Of a stretch of 64,000 bases of DNA, positions 54,333 to 64,000 are shown in pieces. A program made the translations under genes and the position numbers. Position 1 is the first letter of the stretch. Each line of letters begins with the position of its first letter. The DNA is taken from the NCBI RefSeq assembly GCF_020283565.1, contig NC_060064.1:24944337-25008336 (forward strand). The letters are read 5' to 3'. The DNA comes from Trifolium pratense (taxonomy: Eukaryota > Streptophyta > Magnoliopsida > Fabales > Fabaceae). The notes under the pieces were generated by a model. That model worked only from the letters and a program-made list of their open reading frames with translations. It ran no database searches and had not been told where the DNA came from.

Positions 54333-55817
54333 TCATGTTTCCAAGAAGTCCCTGAAAAATTAAAAAGAAGAGAATGGAAAAGTTTAGCAGCAACTACATT
54401 TCATAACTTTATAGTTCTCCTAACATGCTTAACAAAGACAAACTCAAACTTAGACATTAATTAACCACTTGTAATCTAAAATAGTAGACATATAGCAACA
54501 AAACGATCATTTTCCAAGGAGAACCGAACTCCCAGAAAAGAACTAAGCTCTCAATCGAGCATTACCGAAAACAATCATCATGACTAAAAATTGGAATAAA
54601 CCCAAATCAGAGAAGAGTATACTTACATTATCCAACTTCCACCGGGGATAACATTTGTGAAAATATATCCTGCCCATTCATCCTTCACTTCACTTAACTT
54701 ATCCTTAGAGTATGTACCACATTTGTATTCATCAAAATACTTCAAGTAAAAAAAACCACAAAATTTAGTTAGAATTGAATTACATTACTTATGCTTATGA
54801 TTACAAATTAATAATAACAATAATAATTAAAATCATGTACATTATCGGGAATCTTCTTTGGATATTGCATGACAACCTCTTTCATAAAGCGCGACACAAA
54901 ATATCCACAGTCAATAGTGTTAGTTTGCTTGGGACACTGAAAAAAATAAACATTTACATCAATAAATTTCATTGTTATTAGTTTTATTAGGTAAAAATAA
55001 CACTAATTAGAAAATACCTTTATTCTTATCCATTTGATACTACAAAATATATGTACTTAAAAAATTAAAAATAGTAGGTTTTAAGTAATAACATTACCTG
55101 AAACGCATCGGTCTTAGACCAAGCTACAAAACTATTCCAATGCTCTTTTGTAATTTGGGGATATAAGTCTCTTGAAGGATGTTCTTTATAATTACCATCA
55201 CTGTCTCTTAGATGTTTTTGTCTCATGTCAGTTCTGAATGCCCTGTGCAACATTCCAGCTTTTCTAAGTACGTAATGGCGACGTTCATCGCCAACCACAT
55301 ATGCTTTCTGCAACATATCATAGCTCATTACAAAATATAACACAAATAGATCAAAAAAAATAAAATTTTACAACTACTTTGAGTTAGCACATTACTTGTA
55401 TCGCTTCCCAAACATTTTGTTTATAACCGGCCAACGTCGTGTTTCTTTTCGCTCTCCAATTATTCGTATCAAGTGGAACTAGCAGACGAACAATCACTCC
55501 AATGTAACTAACAAAACCCTCACTATTATGCCCAATCGGTTGACCTTTTGCATTCCATTGTACCTAACAGACCACAATAAGTTTCAGTTCTGTCCTGTTT
55601 GGATCACTTTGTGATTTTAGATATTTATTCTTTACAATAAGATTTAAACCTCAACAAGATTCGGTGGTTTATAACATCAACAAGATTTGAAATAAGAAAA
55701 CATTACCTCTTCTTTTATTCCATTGCTTTTAGCTTTGTGAGTTTTTTGCATGCGGGTCAAACCGCGTTTACCATCTTTCTTTCTACTAGGAGCACATTCA
55801 TCATTATTAGACGTCAT
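54333..55817 (-). CDS. CACTA-borne transposase-like protein with Ulp1-like tail
   Basis: Predicted from splice signals; exons in coding order: 55817-55707, 55563-55396, 55307-55098, 54936-54841, 54739-54627, 54351-54333, all GT-AG, about 238 residues, frame kept. Residues about 1-163 (HYVLRKAGMLHRAFRTDM, KEHWNSFVAWSKT) resemble the plant Transposase_24 family found with En/Spm elements. Residues 164-195 carry CPKQTNTIDCGYFVSRFM, the Gln and Cys motif of Ulp1-type cysteine proteases. The part of Ulp1 that would hold the catalytic His and Asp is absent between exons 3 and 4, so protease activity is unlikely. It may be a decayed fusion; the exon model is mine alone. Confidence 0.55.
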
Positions 55818-55953
55818 TCACCTGTAATAATAAAATAATTAAATAAGTTACTATACCATACAAATAATATTAAGAATGAAAAATACTAAGAATCAATAAT
55901 AATAAAAGAATAATAAAAGAATAAAAAAAAGTTACTATACCATACACAAACGT

Positions 55954-56342
55954 TCAAGTTCGTCTTTTCCTCTTCCTAGTTGGCTTGTTACTTCTTTTTT
56001 TATTTACACGAATTGGATTGATCCAAATTCCCTCATCGTGATCTCTTCTCATATAGAGAATATCATCCATAGTCGGATCATTATCAAACGATTGCGATGT
56101 GTTTATGAAAGGGTCATCCTCAATATCAATATTTTGACATTCTTGATTACAGTGATCATTTACTTTGTTAGTTAGAAGCACAATAGACCACTTTTCATCA
56201 TCAGGATCAGTGACATAGAACACTTGGTGAGCTTGTGATGCCAAAATAAAAGGCTCGTCTTTGTACCCCGCCCTATTGAGATCCACCTTCATGAACCCAT
56301 AATCATCAACTTGAATGCCATTGTTGTTGTCAATCCACCTCC
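55954..56342 (-). pseudogene. En/Spm transposase tail (DUF4216-like)
   Basis: The minus strand reads WIDNNNGIQVDDYGF, then VDLNRAGYKDEPFILASQAHQVFYV and DEKWSIVL, typical of the DUF4216 region after the CACTA transposase core, with a basic C-terminal end. Cut at 56342 by other sequence, so the catalytic core is missing. Confidence 0.8.
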
Positions 56343-56343
56343 C

Positions 56344-56594
56344 GGTATAGGATAAGAGCTAGCTATAAAAAGCAGCTGCTACTACTACTACAGGATAAGA
56401 GCAAGCTATAAAGTTTGTAAACTGTACCTAAGTTAGTTACTGACATATGTCTATTGTAACTGAAAGATGTATAGAAGAGAGTTAGGGACAAGCATTAACC
56501 ACCTGGTATAGGATAAGAGCTAGCTATAAAAAGCAGCTGCTACTACTACTACAGGATAAGAGCAAGCTATAAAGTTTGTTAACTGTACCTAAGT
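56344..56594. repeat. 90-bp direct repeats inside the CACTA
   Basis: The unit from ggtataggataagagctagc to actgtacctaagt occurs at 56344-56433 and 56505-56594, 161 bp apart, almost identical. It sits exactly where the transposase tail is cut. Confidence 0.75.
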
Positions 56595-57869
56595 ATCCAC
56601 TACATGGCTTCTACTCTCAGATTTCTCTAAATCTTATACCCCGCAAATACAAAATATCCCCTGCTACATGGTCCTCTCCATACCAAACCATCCACCTCAG
56701 CACCGTATTGGTAGAGGAACAAATTGATCGCCAGCTATGTGTTTCTCTTTCAAAGGTATTAGGATATGGATCCCAAGAAGAAGGTTCGGAGTCCTTGGCA
56801 ATTACCTATAGTTTTGGAAACCATCGAGGCCAAGGTTGTGGTATAGGTAAGGACAACACGAGTGGAACGAAGTCAGAAGAAATCTTACCGTGAATAGTTC
56901 GCAATCTTGACATATAGTTATGAATCTAATGAGATGCAACAGCCACTAAAAAAACAAAAAAAAAAAAAAACTATTTTCTTGTCTAGAAAAATATATATCC
57001 ATTAATAGGTTAGATAATAGTTGGTGTTCTTAGAAAATAAAACCTAAGCATATTAATATAGACACTAAAAAGCCTTAGAGGAAGAAATAATTTGAGCAAA
57101 TCTGTAGTAAATGGAACCATAGTTCAAAATCCCACAAGTACAACGGCCACATCATATGCATAATGACATTTCTCAGTTTGTCTACCTGATAGACGCATAA
57201 GCCAACTGCCGGAAACGGTGAAAAGTAACTAAAATAAATCATGATTACGTTTGATTAGAAAGGGAAAAATCACGGCTTAAATTAGAGTGATGTAAATAGA
57301 TTTATCAATAACAAAATTTAACGAAATTCTAAGAAATTGAATTCAAATCGAAATAGAAACATCATCCTATGGTATATATTCTACGAAATTCTTCTGAAAT
57401 TGAATTCAAATTATATCAATCTCATAAATAACCAATTGATTCCAGACATAAGAGAATGATAATAAGAAACCTTCTTAATCATGTGAGAAAAATACATACA
57501 GGGGAAATTTGTACCTCCTTCAAGCCTTCAAAGACGCAGTTCGTCGGTGGTGTGAAGATTGAAGACGGCGAAGAATTGGAGACGAGGAAATTTTGTTCAA
57601 CAGAAGCAATTTTTTGACGGGGAAATTTGGAGACGAGATGGTGCGAAGATTGAAGACGGCGAGTTCGTCGGTGGTGTGAGAAGACGGTAGAAGTGAGAAG
57701 CTGGTGAGCGGCGGTGGTTTGAGACGGTGAGCAGTTCTACGGTGGTTTGGGTAGGGTTTTATCTCAAAGTGAAAAGTGAGAGTGAAAAGTGAAAAGTGAG
57801 GGCGCAAAATGTGTTTTAGATCCAGCGCCAAAATGAAATTTTCAGTGTTTTTTTTTTCCACTTAGAAGG
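56595..57869. other. CACTA interior without a recognised gene
   Basis: Frames at 56576-56893 (+) and 57520-57861 (-) have no motif I can name. The latter lies where a CACTA 5' leader would be. Confidence 0.45.
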
Positions 57870-58159
57870 CCCAATAATAGCACTTTTGAAGAAGTGTTAT
57901 CTAAGGTAACAAAAAGTGCTATCTTAAGTACACTTATTATAGCACTTACACAAAAGTGCTATTAAACGCATTTGATAAAAAAAATTCACTACCTACAATA
58001 GCACTTCTGTTAGTAAAGCGCTATTATATGAATTTGAGTGACATATTTAATAGCACTTGTGTAAAAGTGCTATTAAATTAGTGCTATTGTAAGCCATAAT
58101 TGTAGTAGTGGATCCTATTTATAATGTTGAGTTTGAGCACTAAAAGTAAAATAAAAAAT

Positions 58160-58330
58160 AAAAAAATAAATTGGGCCGGCCCGAAAGCCCGACAACCCGT
58201 ACTGGGCCGGGCTCGGGCACTAATTTTGGTAGCCCGTTTTTTATCCGGGCTTTTTAGCCCGGCCCGACGAAGCCCGAAATCCGACCGGGCCGACCCGAAA
58301 TGAACCGGGCCGTCCGTTTTGACAGCTCTA
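58160..58330. repeat. hAT-type MITE fragment
   Basis: gggccggcccgaaagcccg-type repeats ending in the TIR complement of TAGAGCTGTCAAAACGG at 58330, related to the 3095-3729 element. No left end or TSD found. Confidence 0.55.
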
Positions 58331-59079
58331 CTACATGGGTTTGATCCCCAGTTCATTATAAACAAAAAAAAAACAAAAAAAAATTGTATGTTCAAATGCA
58401 AAACTATTATATTACTTGTTAGGGTAAATTACACTAACCTCTCTTGAAGTCTTGTTAAATAGCACAAACACCCCCTCCCTCTAATTTTTAACTAAACACT
58501 AATCTCTCTTATTTTATTATTAAATTAACAAAAACCATCCTTTCACCTTAACACCGTTTAATCCCGTTAACTCTAACTTTCACTCACCTTGAACTCCTAC
58601 TTCATTTTTTATCATCTTTTCCCCATCGTTGCACTTTAAATTTCAGTTTCTTCTATTTTTCATGGTCGTGTATTAAGGTCAATCGAGCATGAAGTTGATT
58701 TTCGAATTTGTTTAGTTTATGAGTTTTATGCAATTCGACCAATTAAAAAATGGATCTTCAATTTATATATAGGTCTGATTGATTTTTTTTATCTATATGT
58801 AATTCGACCGATTCATAATTAATGGGCTGGAAGATGAATTAGAATACAAGTATGTTATTATTTTTGGAAAGTTGGTAGAAACCGACGATCAATTGAATGA
58901 CACATAATCACAACCACTCCGGAATGCTAACTCTAGGCAGTAGATACCACCATATCAGTCATAATGGCAGGAACGAATATTGAAGGGATTCACTGCTACA
59001 TAACTTATATGACTCCACCGCCACATTATAGGAACAAAAGGGAGTCAACTCGAAACGTCCATCGCATGCCCCCTTCACT
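58331..59079. other. intergenic, no gene
   Basis: AT-rich. Nothing supported. Confidence 0.5.
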
Positions 59080-59322
59080 CGACGAATGATAGATTCTTCA
59101 ATCAATATGGCCCTGAAGAAGCTGGCTAAGTTGGAATCGTGCGACGGAACAGGTGACCCTGACGAACATGGCGAACACATTTATATCATCCTGGACTACC
59201 TATTTGCACGGGGAGCAGTAAAGTGTAAACTATTCATGCTCACGCTCAAGGGTTCCGCCATTCCGTGGTTCAAAAACTTACTAGAGAGATCAATTGACTC
59301 ATTGTCATACCACAATTCTTGA
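59080..59322 (+). pseudogene. Ty3/gypsy gag fragment
   Basis: LAKLESCDGTGDPDEHGEHI, then ARGAVKCKLFMLTLKGSAIPWFKNL is the conserved Retrotrans_gag core (DGT-DP-H, LKG-A--WF). Only about 75 codons are left, ending at a stop 40 bp before the E3 LTR, which probably inserted into this repeat's neighbourhood. Confidence 0.75.
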
Positions 59323-59363
59323 CCTAAGATCTCACCTCATATTCTCATCATTGCATTATATGC

Positions 59364-60476
59364 TGTTGGAACAAAATTGATTTAAAAATGTTTGCCCCTA
59401 AATATATAAAGGTTTTGATGATAACAAAGTATTAATTAACAAATTGGAAGGACTAAAAATTTATTTTAAGTGCGCAGATATAAGCATCATATAAGCTCTG
59501 AGTGAAGTTCAGAGGATGTGAATTCAGAAGTTCACAAGCGCTCAGAAGATGTTGGACTTCAGAGGTTACAACTTTCAGAGGATGAAGACTTCAGAACTTC
59601 TTGTCTGTCTACAAGCTTCATCAAACTCTGAAGATCTCTTTGAAAGCTGTGAAGATTCCCTTTGCTAGTCAACTCTTCCACCAATGAAGAAAAGGACCTT
59701 TCAAGTCTGATCAGTTCAGCTACCTCTGTTCTGTCTGTCCTAACTTGAGAACGTGGGTTTTCAGTTTTGTTAGCTGAATAAGGAAAGTCCACTCTGCAGT
59801 AGTCAAAGTATCTGAAACTCTTTCTTAGTTTTGGATACAACCAACTGCATCAAGACAGACTGCTTGAAGACAAAAGATTATCAACTCCAACGGTTCTTTT
59901 TGCAACGACTCTTTTCTAGTGGTATATATACTAGAAGATTCAGCTACATCAAAAATACAATTATCAAGAATTGAACGTGCGCTGAACAAACTCTGAACTC
60001 TGTGATATACAAGCTCTGAACCTCTGTTAAGTGTTTTTGCACTTTAGTCAAATACTCTGTACTATTTGTATTTGCTCTCTTTAGGTTCATCTAAGAGCAC
60101 TTGTATATTTTATATACTTTACTTTTTCTTGAGGAAACTTAAGCTTGTGTGCTTAAGTGTGAAACTTAAACTTGTGTGTTTAAGTGTGAAGTCTTAAGCT
60201 TGTGTGCTTGAGCATTGTTGAGAAGTCTCTTGCTTGTGTGCTTGAGCAGGTGTAATCTTGTGTGATTATAGTGAACTCCCTTGGAAGTGCAAGGGGACTG
60301 GACTACTCTCGTTTTGTGAGAGGAACCAGTATAAATTGCTTGTGTGATCTCTCTCTCTCTTGTTATTATTTGTGTTATTTATCCGCTGCTAACTTAGTTG
60401 AGTTAAGAACTTGAAAAAGTTTTAACTTAGCTAAAACACAATTCAACCCCCCCTTCTTGTGTTTTCACACCTTCAA
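59364..60476 (+). repeat. E3 5' LTR (1113 bp)
   Basis: Starts TGTTGGAACAAAATTG, ends CACACCTTCA. TATATATA at 59923-59930. Repeated hairpin units at 60136-60260 and a CT run near 60350. The 3' LTR is outside the window, so the start is judged by motif only. Confidence 0.8.
60136..60260 (+). repeat. E3 LTR tandem stem-loop units
   Basis: 27-bp units, aacttaagcttgtgtgctta-agtgtga and a variant, then two weaker ones. Each can fold: CTTAAGC/GCTTAAG, CTTAAAC/GTTTAAG, CTTAAGC/GCTTGAG (G-U), all with the loop TTGTGT; a fourth copy is imperfect. Confidence 0.65.
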
Positions 60477-60478
60477 TT

Positions 60479-60490
60479 GGCATCAGAGCA
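60479..60490 (+). promoter_or_regulatory. E3 primer-binding site
   Basis: TGGCATCAGAGC, the same variant as in E1, E2 and the TRIM. Confidence 0.85.
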
Positions 60491-60545
60491 CCTGGTCTGT
60501 TACTTTCACTTAACAGTGAGACAGTAAAGATCTTGTGAGAACACT

Positions 60546-62947
60546 ATGTCTGGAGGAGATGATAGTAGTACTAGAACAACCGGTGAAGCCGGTAATGCCA
60601 GTGGTGCTGGTGGTGGTCCTAGAAATGCTTTTGGTTTTGACTACTTAAGTAATGAATCACATGAACATAGTGGCAACAGAAAAGCCCCTATATTCAATGG
60701 TGATGCTTCATTATTTGAGTGGTGGAAAGAGAGACTGTATAGCAATATTACTGCTATTGATCATGAGTTGTGGGATTTAGTTGAGTTGGGAGTAACTTTT
60801 GAAAACTTAAATGAACATGGAAGGTTGTCCATTGAGCATAGAAAGTTACTCACACCAGCTAACTTAAAAACCTACACTAAGCATCATAGAGTAAAGGACA
60901 TTGTTGTTGGTGCTATTAGACATGAAGATTATGTCAGAATAGAGGACAAGTCTACTGCTAAATCTATCTTTGATTCTATGTGTGCTACTATGATGGTAAT
61001 GAAAAGGTTCAAGAGGCTAAGGCTAGTCTTTTGATAAGGCAATATGAACTATTCACTATGCAACAAGATGAAAACATTGAGACTATGTTTACAAGGTTTC
61101 AAATCCTTGTATCTGGTCTTAAAGCTCTTAAGAGAAGTTATTCAACCTATGACCATGTTCAGAAGATTCTGAGAAGTCTTCCTATTGCTTGGAGACCTAA
61201 GGTCACTGCAATAGAGGAAGCTCAAAATCTCAAGACTCTGAGTCTTGAAGCTCTGATAAGCAATCTCAGAAGCCATGAGATGGTTCTGGATGCTGACTCA
61301 GAAACTAAGAAGAAGTCTAAGTCAGTGGCTTTACAGTCAACTAAGACTACTTCTAAGGCTCTTAAGACTCAGCTTCTTGATATTGAAGAAGAATCTTCTG
61401 CTGATGGTCAAGAGGATGAGATGAATGAGGATGAGTTTGCTTTATTCACCAAGTTTCAGCAATGGAACAGATTTAACAAAAGAAATTTCAGAGGAGGTAA
61501 CAGCTCCAGAAATTTTGTCAGCAAAAAGGATGATCAGAAGAACTGCTTCAACTGTAAGAAGCCAGGACACTTTATTGCTGATTGTCCAGAAATGTCTGCT
61601 AAAGACAAAAGCAAAAGATACAGCTCAAAGAAGCAACAATTCAAGAGTAAACTGAGAAAGAGTCTGATGGCTACCTTTGAAGAGCTATCATCTGAGGAAG
61701 AAGTTGAGGAAGAAGAAGAAGCAAATCTAGCCCTGATGGCTTCAACTGACTCAGATGTAGACTCAGACGATGAATCAGAATCAGATTCAGAAGTAACTGA
61801 TGAGGTATTTTCTGACTGTTCTAAATCTCAACTTATAACTGCACTTAACAAGGTCATTGAGAAACATCTCAGAGTGTTAAGTAAACAAAAAGTTTTACAA
61901 GATAACCTTAACACTCTGACTGAACAAGCAGAACATTTTCAAGGTCTATATCAAGAAACTCTGAATAGAGTAAATGATCTTGAAAAGGGTTGTGCTGTGT
62001 GTCACAAACCTACTGATGAGCAAGAAATGGCTCTTCAACAGTTTGTGCATCTCAACCTTGGTAAGAGCAAAGCTGCTAATCTTGTTTATAATGTCATGAG
62101 ACATAGAGGAGAGGGAGTTGGCTATGAATATGGTAGAACATATTCAAAGCTAAAGACCTATCCCAAAAAGGTTGGAAAATCTTGGGTTTACTATGTTGTA
62201 CCTCAGAGTGAAGAAGGAAAGAAAATTGGTACTCTGGAAGATGAGGATAATAATCTGAGAGATTTGGGAAATGACAACTCAGAGGAACCAAGTTCCTCAG
62301 GATCTGGGAAGAAAAGCTCAGAAGATAAAAGCTATTCAGAACTTGACAGTATTAGTTCAGATGTTCTGAAAGTTTCAAAATCTGAGGCTTCAACTTCTAG
62401 AACCAGAGGAATTCTAGTTCATGAGAAAAGTCAACCTAAAGGCTCAGAAGTTTTTAAAAGAAAGTCAAACCTCAAACCTCAGAGGCAACATAGGACTAAG
62501 GTTATTTATGATTCTAGAGTCAGTAAATATAACTAGTCAAATCAATGGACTGGTGATAAATACAAACTCTGGGAGCATAAACAATCCAAGTCCTGGAATA
62601 ATAACAGAACTCAAACTAAGAACCATTTTCAAAAGAGTTATTATTCCAAACCAAAATCTTTCTCTCACACTCAACAACACAGTAAGCATTTGTGGACTAA
62701 CAAGCGTGGACCCAGAAGATGGGTACCAAAAGCTGAAATTATGTATCATTCAGATTTACCAACTAGGAAAGGATATGTCCTACCTAGAGTATGGAAACAA
62801 GTCCTATGCAAAGGAAGAAGGGCTTATGTCCTTGACCAATGGCTGACAAGTTCTCAAGTGAACAATCAGAACTTGATCAATGAAGAGGAAGAATATTGGG
62901 ATGACTTTATCATTAACTGTGATAAAGAGTTCCATCGTAGTGATTAA
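60546..62947 (+). pseudogene. E3 Gag, frameshifted
   Basis: ATG at 60546 (MSGGDDSS). APIFNGDASLFEWWKERL is the copia Gag N-terminal block. One base is missing near 60989, where ACTATGATGG should keep the frame into YDGNEKVQEAKASLL. The second frame continues through [20 protein letters not shown] and the zinc knuckle CFNCKKPGHFIADC (61543-61584), an acidic stretch and a coiled coil, to TAG at 62534-62536. The same phase then stays open to 62947 with RRWVPKAEI, the linker usually joined to protease. Three breaks make it non-functional as read, unless some are sequencing errors. Confidence 0.85.
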
Positions 62948-62985
62948 AGTTGTTTCTCATACAGCCTATCACTCAAAGAAGTATC

Positions 62986-64000
62986 ATGAATCATTCATGG
63001 TATCTGGATAGTGGGTGTTCAAGGCACATGACTGGTGACAAACAACTGTTTTCTAAGCTGACTATGAAAGAAGGAGGTTCTGTTGGCTTTGGAGGAAATC
63101 AGAAAGGAAAGATAATAGGTACAGGTACAGTAGGTAATTCCTCCCTATCTATTAATGATGTTTGGTTAGTTGATGGACTCAAACATAATCTATTGAGCAT
63201 AAGTCAATTTTGCGACAATGGTTATGTAGTTGTCTTTAATAAGGAATCATGTACTGTGTCTAAACAATCTGATAACTCCATTATATTCAAAGGTCTGAGA
63301 AAGAACAATGTTTATAAAGTTAATCTTTCTGATTTGAATGAACAAAAAGTGATGTGTCTTTTAACCTTGAGTGAAGAAAAATGGATCTGGCATAAGAGGT
63401 TAGGCCATGCTAACTGGAGGTTAATCTCTAAGCTTAGCAAGCTTGACCTTGTCAGAGGTTTACCTAAAATCAAATATCACTCAAACACACTTTGTGGTTC
63501 ATGTCAAAAAGGAAAGATTACAAAATCTTCTTTTAAACCTAAGAACATTGTTTCTACCTCAAGACCATTGGAACTTCTTCACATTGATCTTTTTGGGCCA
63601 GTTCACACTGCCTCTATCAATGGAAAGAAGTATGGATTAGTAATTGTGGATGATTACAGTAGATGGACTTGGGTAAAATTCCTAAGAACAAAGGATGAAG
63701 CTTATGATGAGTTTAGCATCTTCTGCAAACAAATTCAAAATGAAAAAGGCTACACTATTTTAAAAGTTAGAAGTGATCATGGTGGAGAATTTGAAAATGA
63801 ACCTTTTGAAAACTTTTGTGAAAAATATGGCATTATGCATGAATTCTCTTCTCCTAGAACGCCTCAACAAAATGGGGTTGTAGAAAGGAAGAATAGAACT
63901 CTGCAAGAAATGGCCAGAACCATGATGCATGAAACAAATGTAGCAAAGTTTTTATGGGCAGAAGCTGTAAACACAGCATGTTATGTTCAAAATAGAATCT
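62986..64000 (+). CDS. E3 protease-integrase, runs off the window
   Basis: Open from 62944 to the last base with no stop, in a phase different from Gag; the first ATG is at 62986 ([17 protein letters not shown]). The protease DSG motif is at once recognisable. The integrase zinc finger HKRLGHA...CGSCQKGK is at about 63391-63510. Catalytic D (LLHIDLFGP), D (VRSDHGGEF) and E (NGVVERKNR) are all present with normal spacing. A pol fragment whose RT and RNase H lie beyond 64000. As a frame start the ATG is formal; the true product is the polyprotein. Confidence 0.88.
   Translation, partial: MNHSWYLDSGCSRHMTGDKQLFSKLTMKEGGSVGFGGNQKGKIIGTGTVGNSSLSINDVWLVDGLKHNLLSISQFCDNGYVVVFNKESCTVSKQSDNSIIFKGLRKNNVYKVNLSDLNEQKVMCLLTLSEEKWIWHKRLGHANWRLISKLSKLDLVRGLPKIKYHSNTLCGSCQKGKITKSSFKPKNIVSTSRPLELLHIDLFGPVHTASINGKKYGLVIVDDYSRWTWVKFLRTKDEAYDEFSIFCKQIQNEKGYTILKVRSDHGGEFENEPFENFCEKYGIMHEFSSPRTPQQNGVVERKNRTLQEMARTMMHETNVAKFLWAEAVNTACYVQNRI

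Larger units (their letters stand above)
53578..58110 (-). mobile_element. CACTA (En/Spm) transposon, 4.5 kb
   Basis: The ends are CACTACTACAA and its complement, with the 3-bp target duplication gat (53575-53577, 58111-58113). Both ends hold dense subterminal inverted units built on tagcactt/aagtgcta (53600-53880 and 57870-58095). Genes are on the minus strand: a truncated TNPD-type transposase tail and a second, spliced gene. The large transposase is mostly missing, so the element is non-autonomous. Confidence 0.92.
59364..64000 (+). mobile_element. E3: copia retrotransposon, 5' part
   Basis: 5' LTR, initiator-Met-type PBS and a gag-pol frame that continues beyond the window. The gag has one frameshift and one premature stop, and the protease-integrase part is in a third phase. 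Gag differs from E1/E2, so this is a separate family. Confidence 0.9.

Noticed and set aside
57520..57861. 113-codon minus-strand frame at the CACTA right end
   Set aside because: Low-complexity, no recognised domain; probably the leader of the lost transposase gene.
59559..59840. 93-codon minus-strand frame
   Set aside because: Lies wholly in the E3 LTR U3 and has no motif.

Overview
The window is plant nuclear DNA. It is AT-rich, with one spliced host gene among dense, nested transposable elements. Element types and the style of the interspersed repeats suggest a legume (clover/Medicago-like); that assignment is from memory of repeat families, not a search. Nothing bacterial, no rRNA and no CRISPR array was seen. 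The only convincing host gene is a vacuolar Ca2+/H+ exchanger (CAX) at 46040-49856 on the + strand. Its eleven coding exons join in frame to give 459 residues.

Left part (1-15.5 kb): a possible host-gene fragment broken by an 8-bp-TSD MITE, several fold-back MITEs with 8-10 bp TSDs, LINE remnants, a decayed copia pol, an intact small LTR element (TRIM, 8395-9768, TSD gaata), and a 32-G homopolymer.

Middle part (15.5-37.3 kb): two Sirevirus-type (SIRE1/Maximus-like) copia retrotransposons. E1 (15548-24168, TSD cagca) keeps gag, protease, integrase and a downstream env-like frame. It has lost the whole RT-RNase H region by an in-frame deletion, and its 3' LTR is internally deleted. E2 (28091-37243, TSD gtgtg) has LTRs identical by eye, an intact 1595-codon gag-pol and an in-frame env-like extension, so it is young and possibly competent. 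In both, gag-pol ends in TAG followed by CAGTTA, the leaky UAG-CARYYA context, with the next frame open in the same phase. This matches the stop-suppression strategy known for SIRE1. E1 sits in an older gypsy-type LTR that carries a CpG-rich palindrome array. Between E1 and E2 lie two Mutator-type MITEs, a tRNA-like SINE head and a GC-rich, possibly organellar insert.

Right part (37.3-64 kb): a 349-bp TRIM (TSD gtagt), a 5'-truncated LINE tail with a 15-bp TSD, a hAT-type MITE, gypsy LTR/PBS remnants, a tandem duplication just upstream of CAX with a Stowaway MITE in one copy only, the CAX gene, LINE fragments, and a CACTA transposon (53578-58110, TSD gat) holding a transposase-like/Ulp1-like gene. 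The window ends inside a third, frameshifted copia element (E3, from 59364).

The most unusual signals are RNA-level. E1 carries repeated stem-loops with a constant 7-nt loop and covarying stems in its 3' region; E3 shows the same style of repeat in its LTR.
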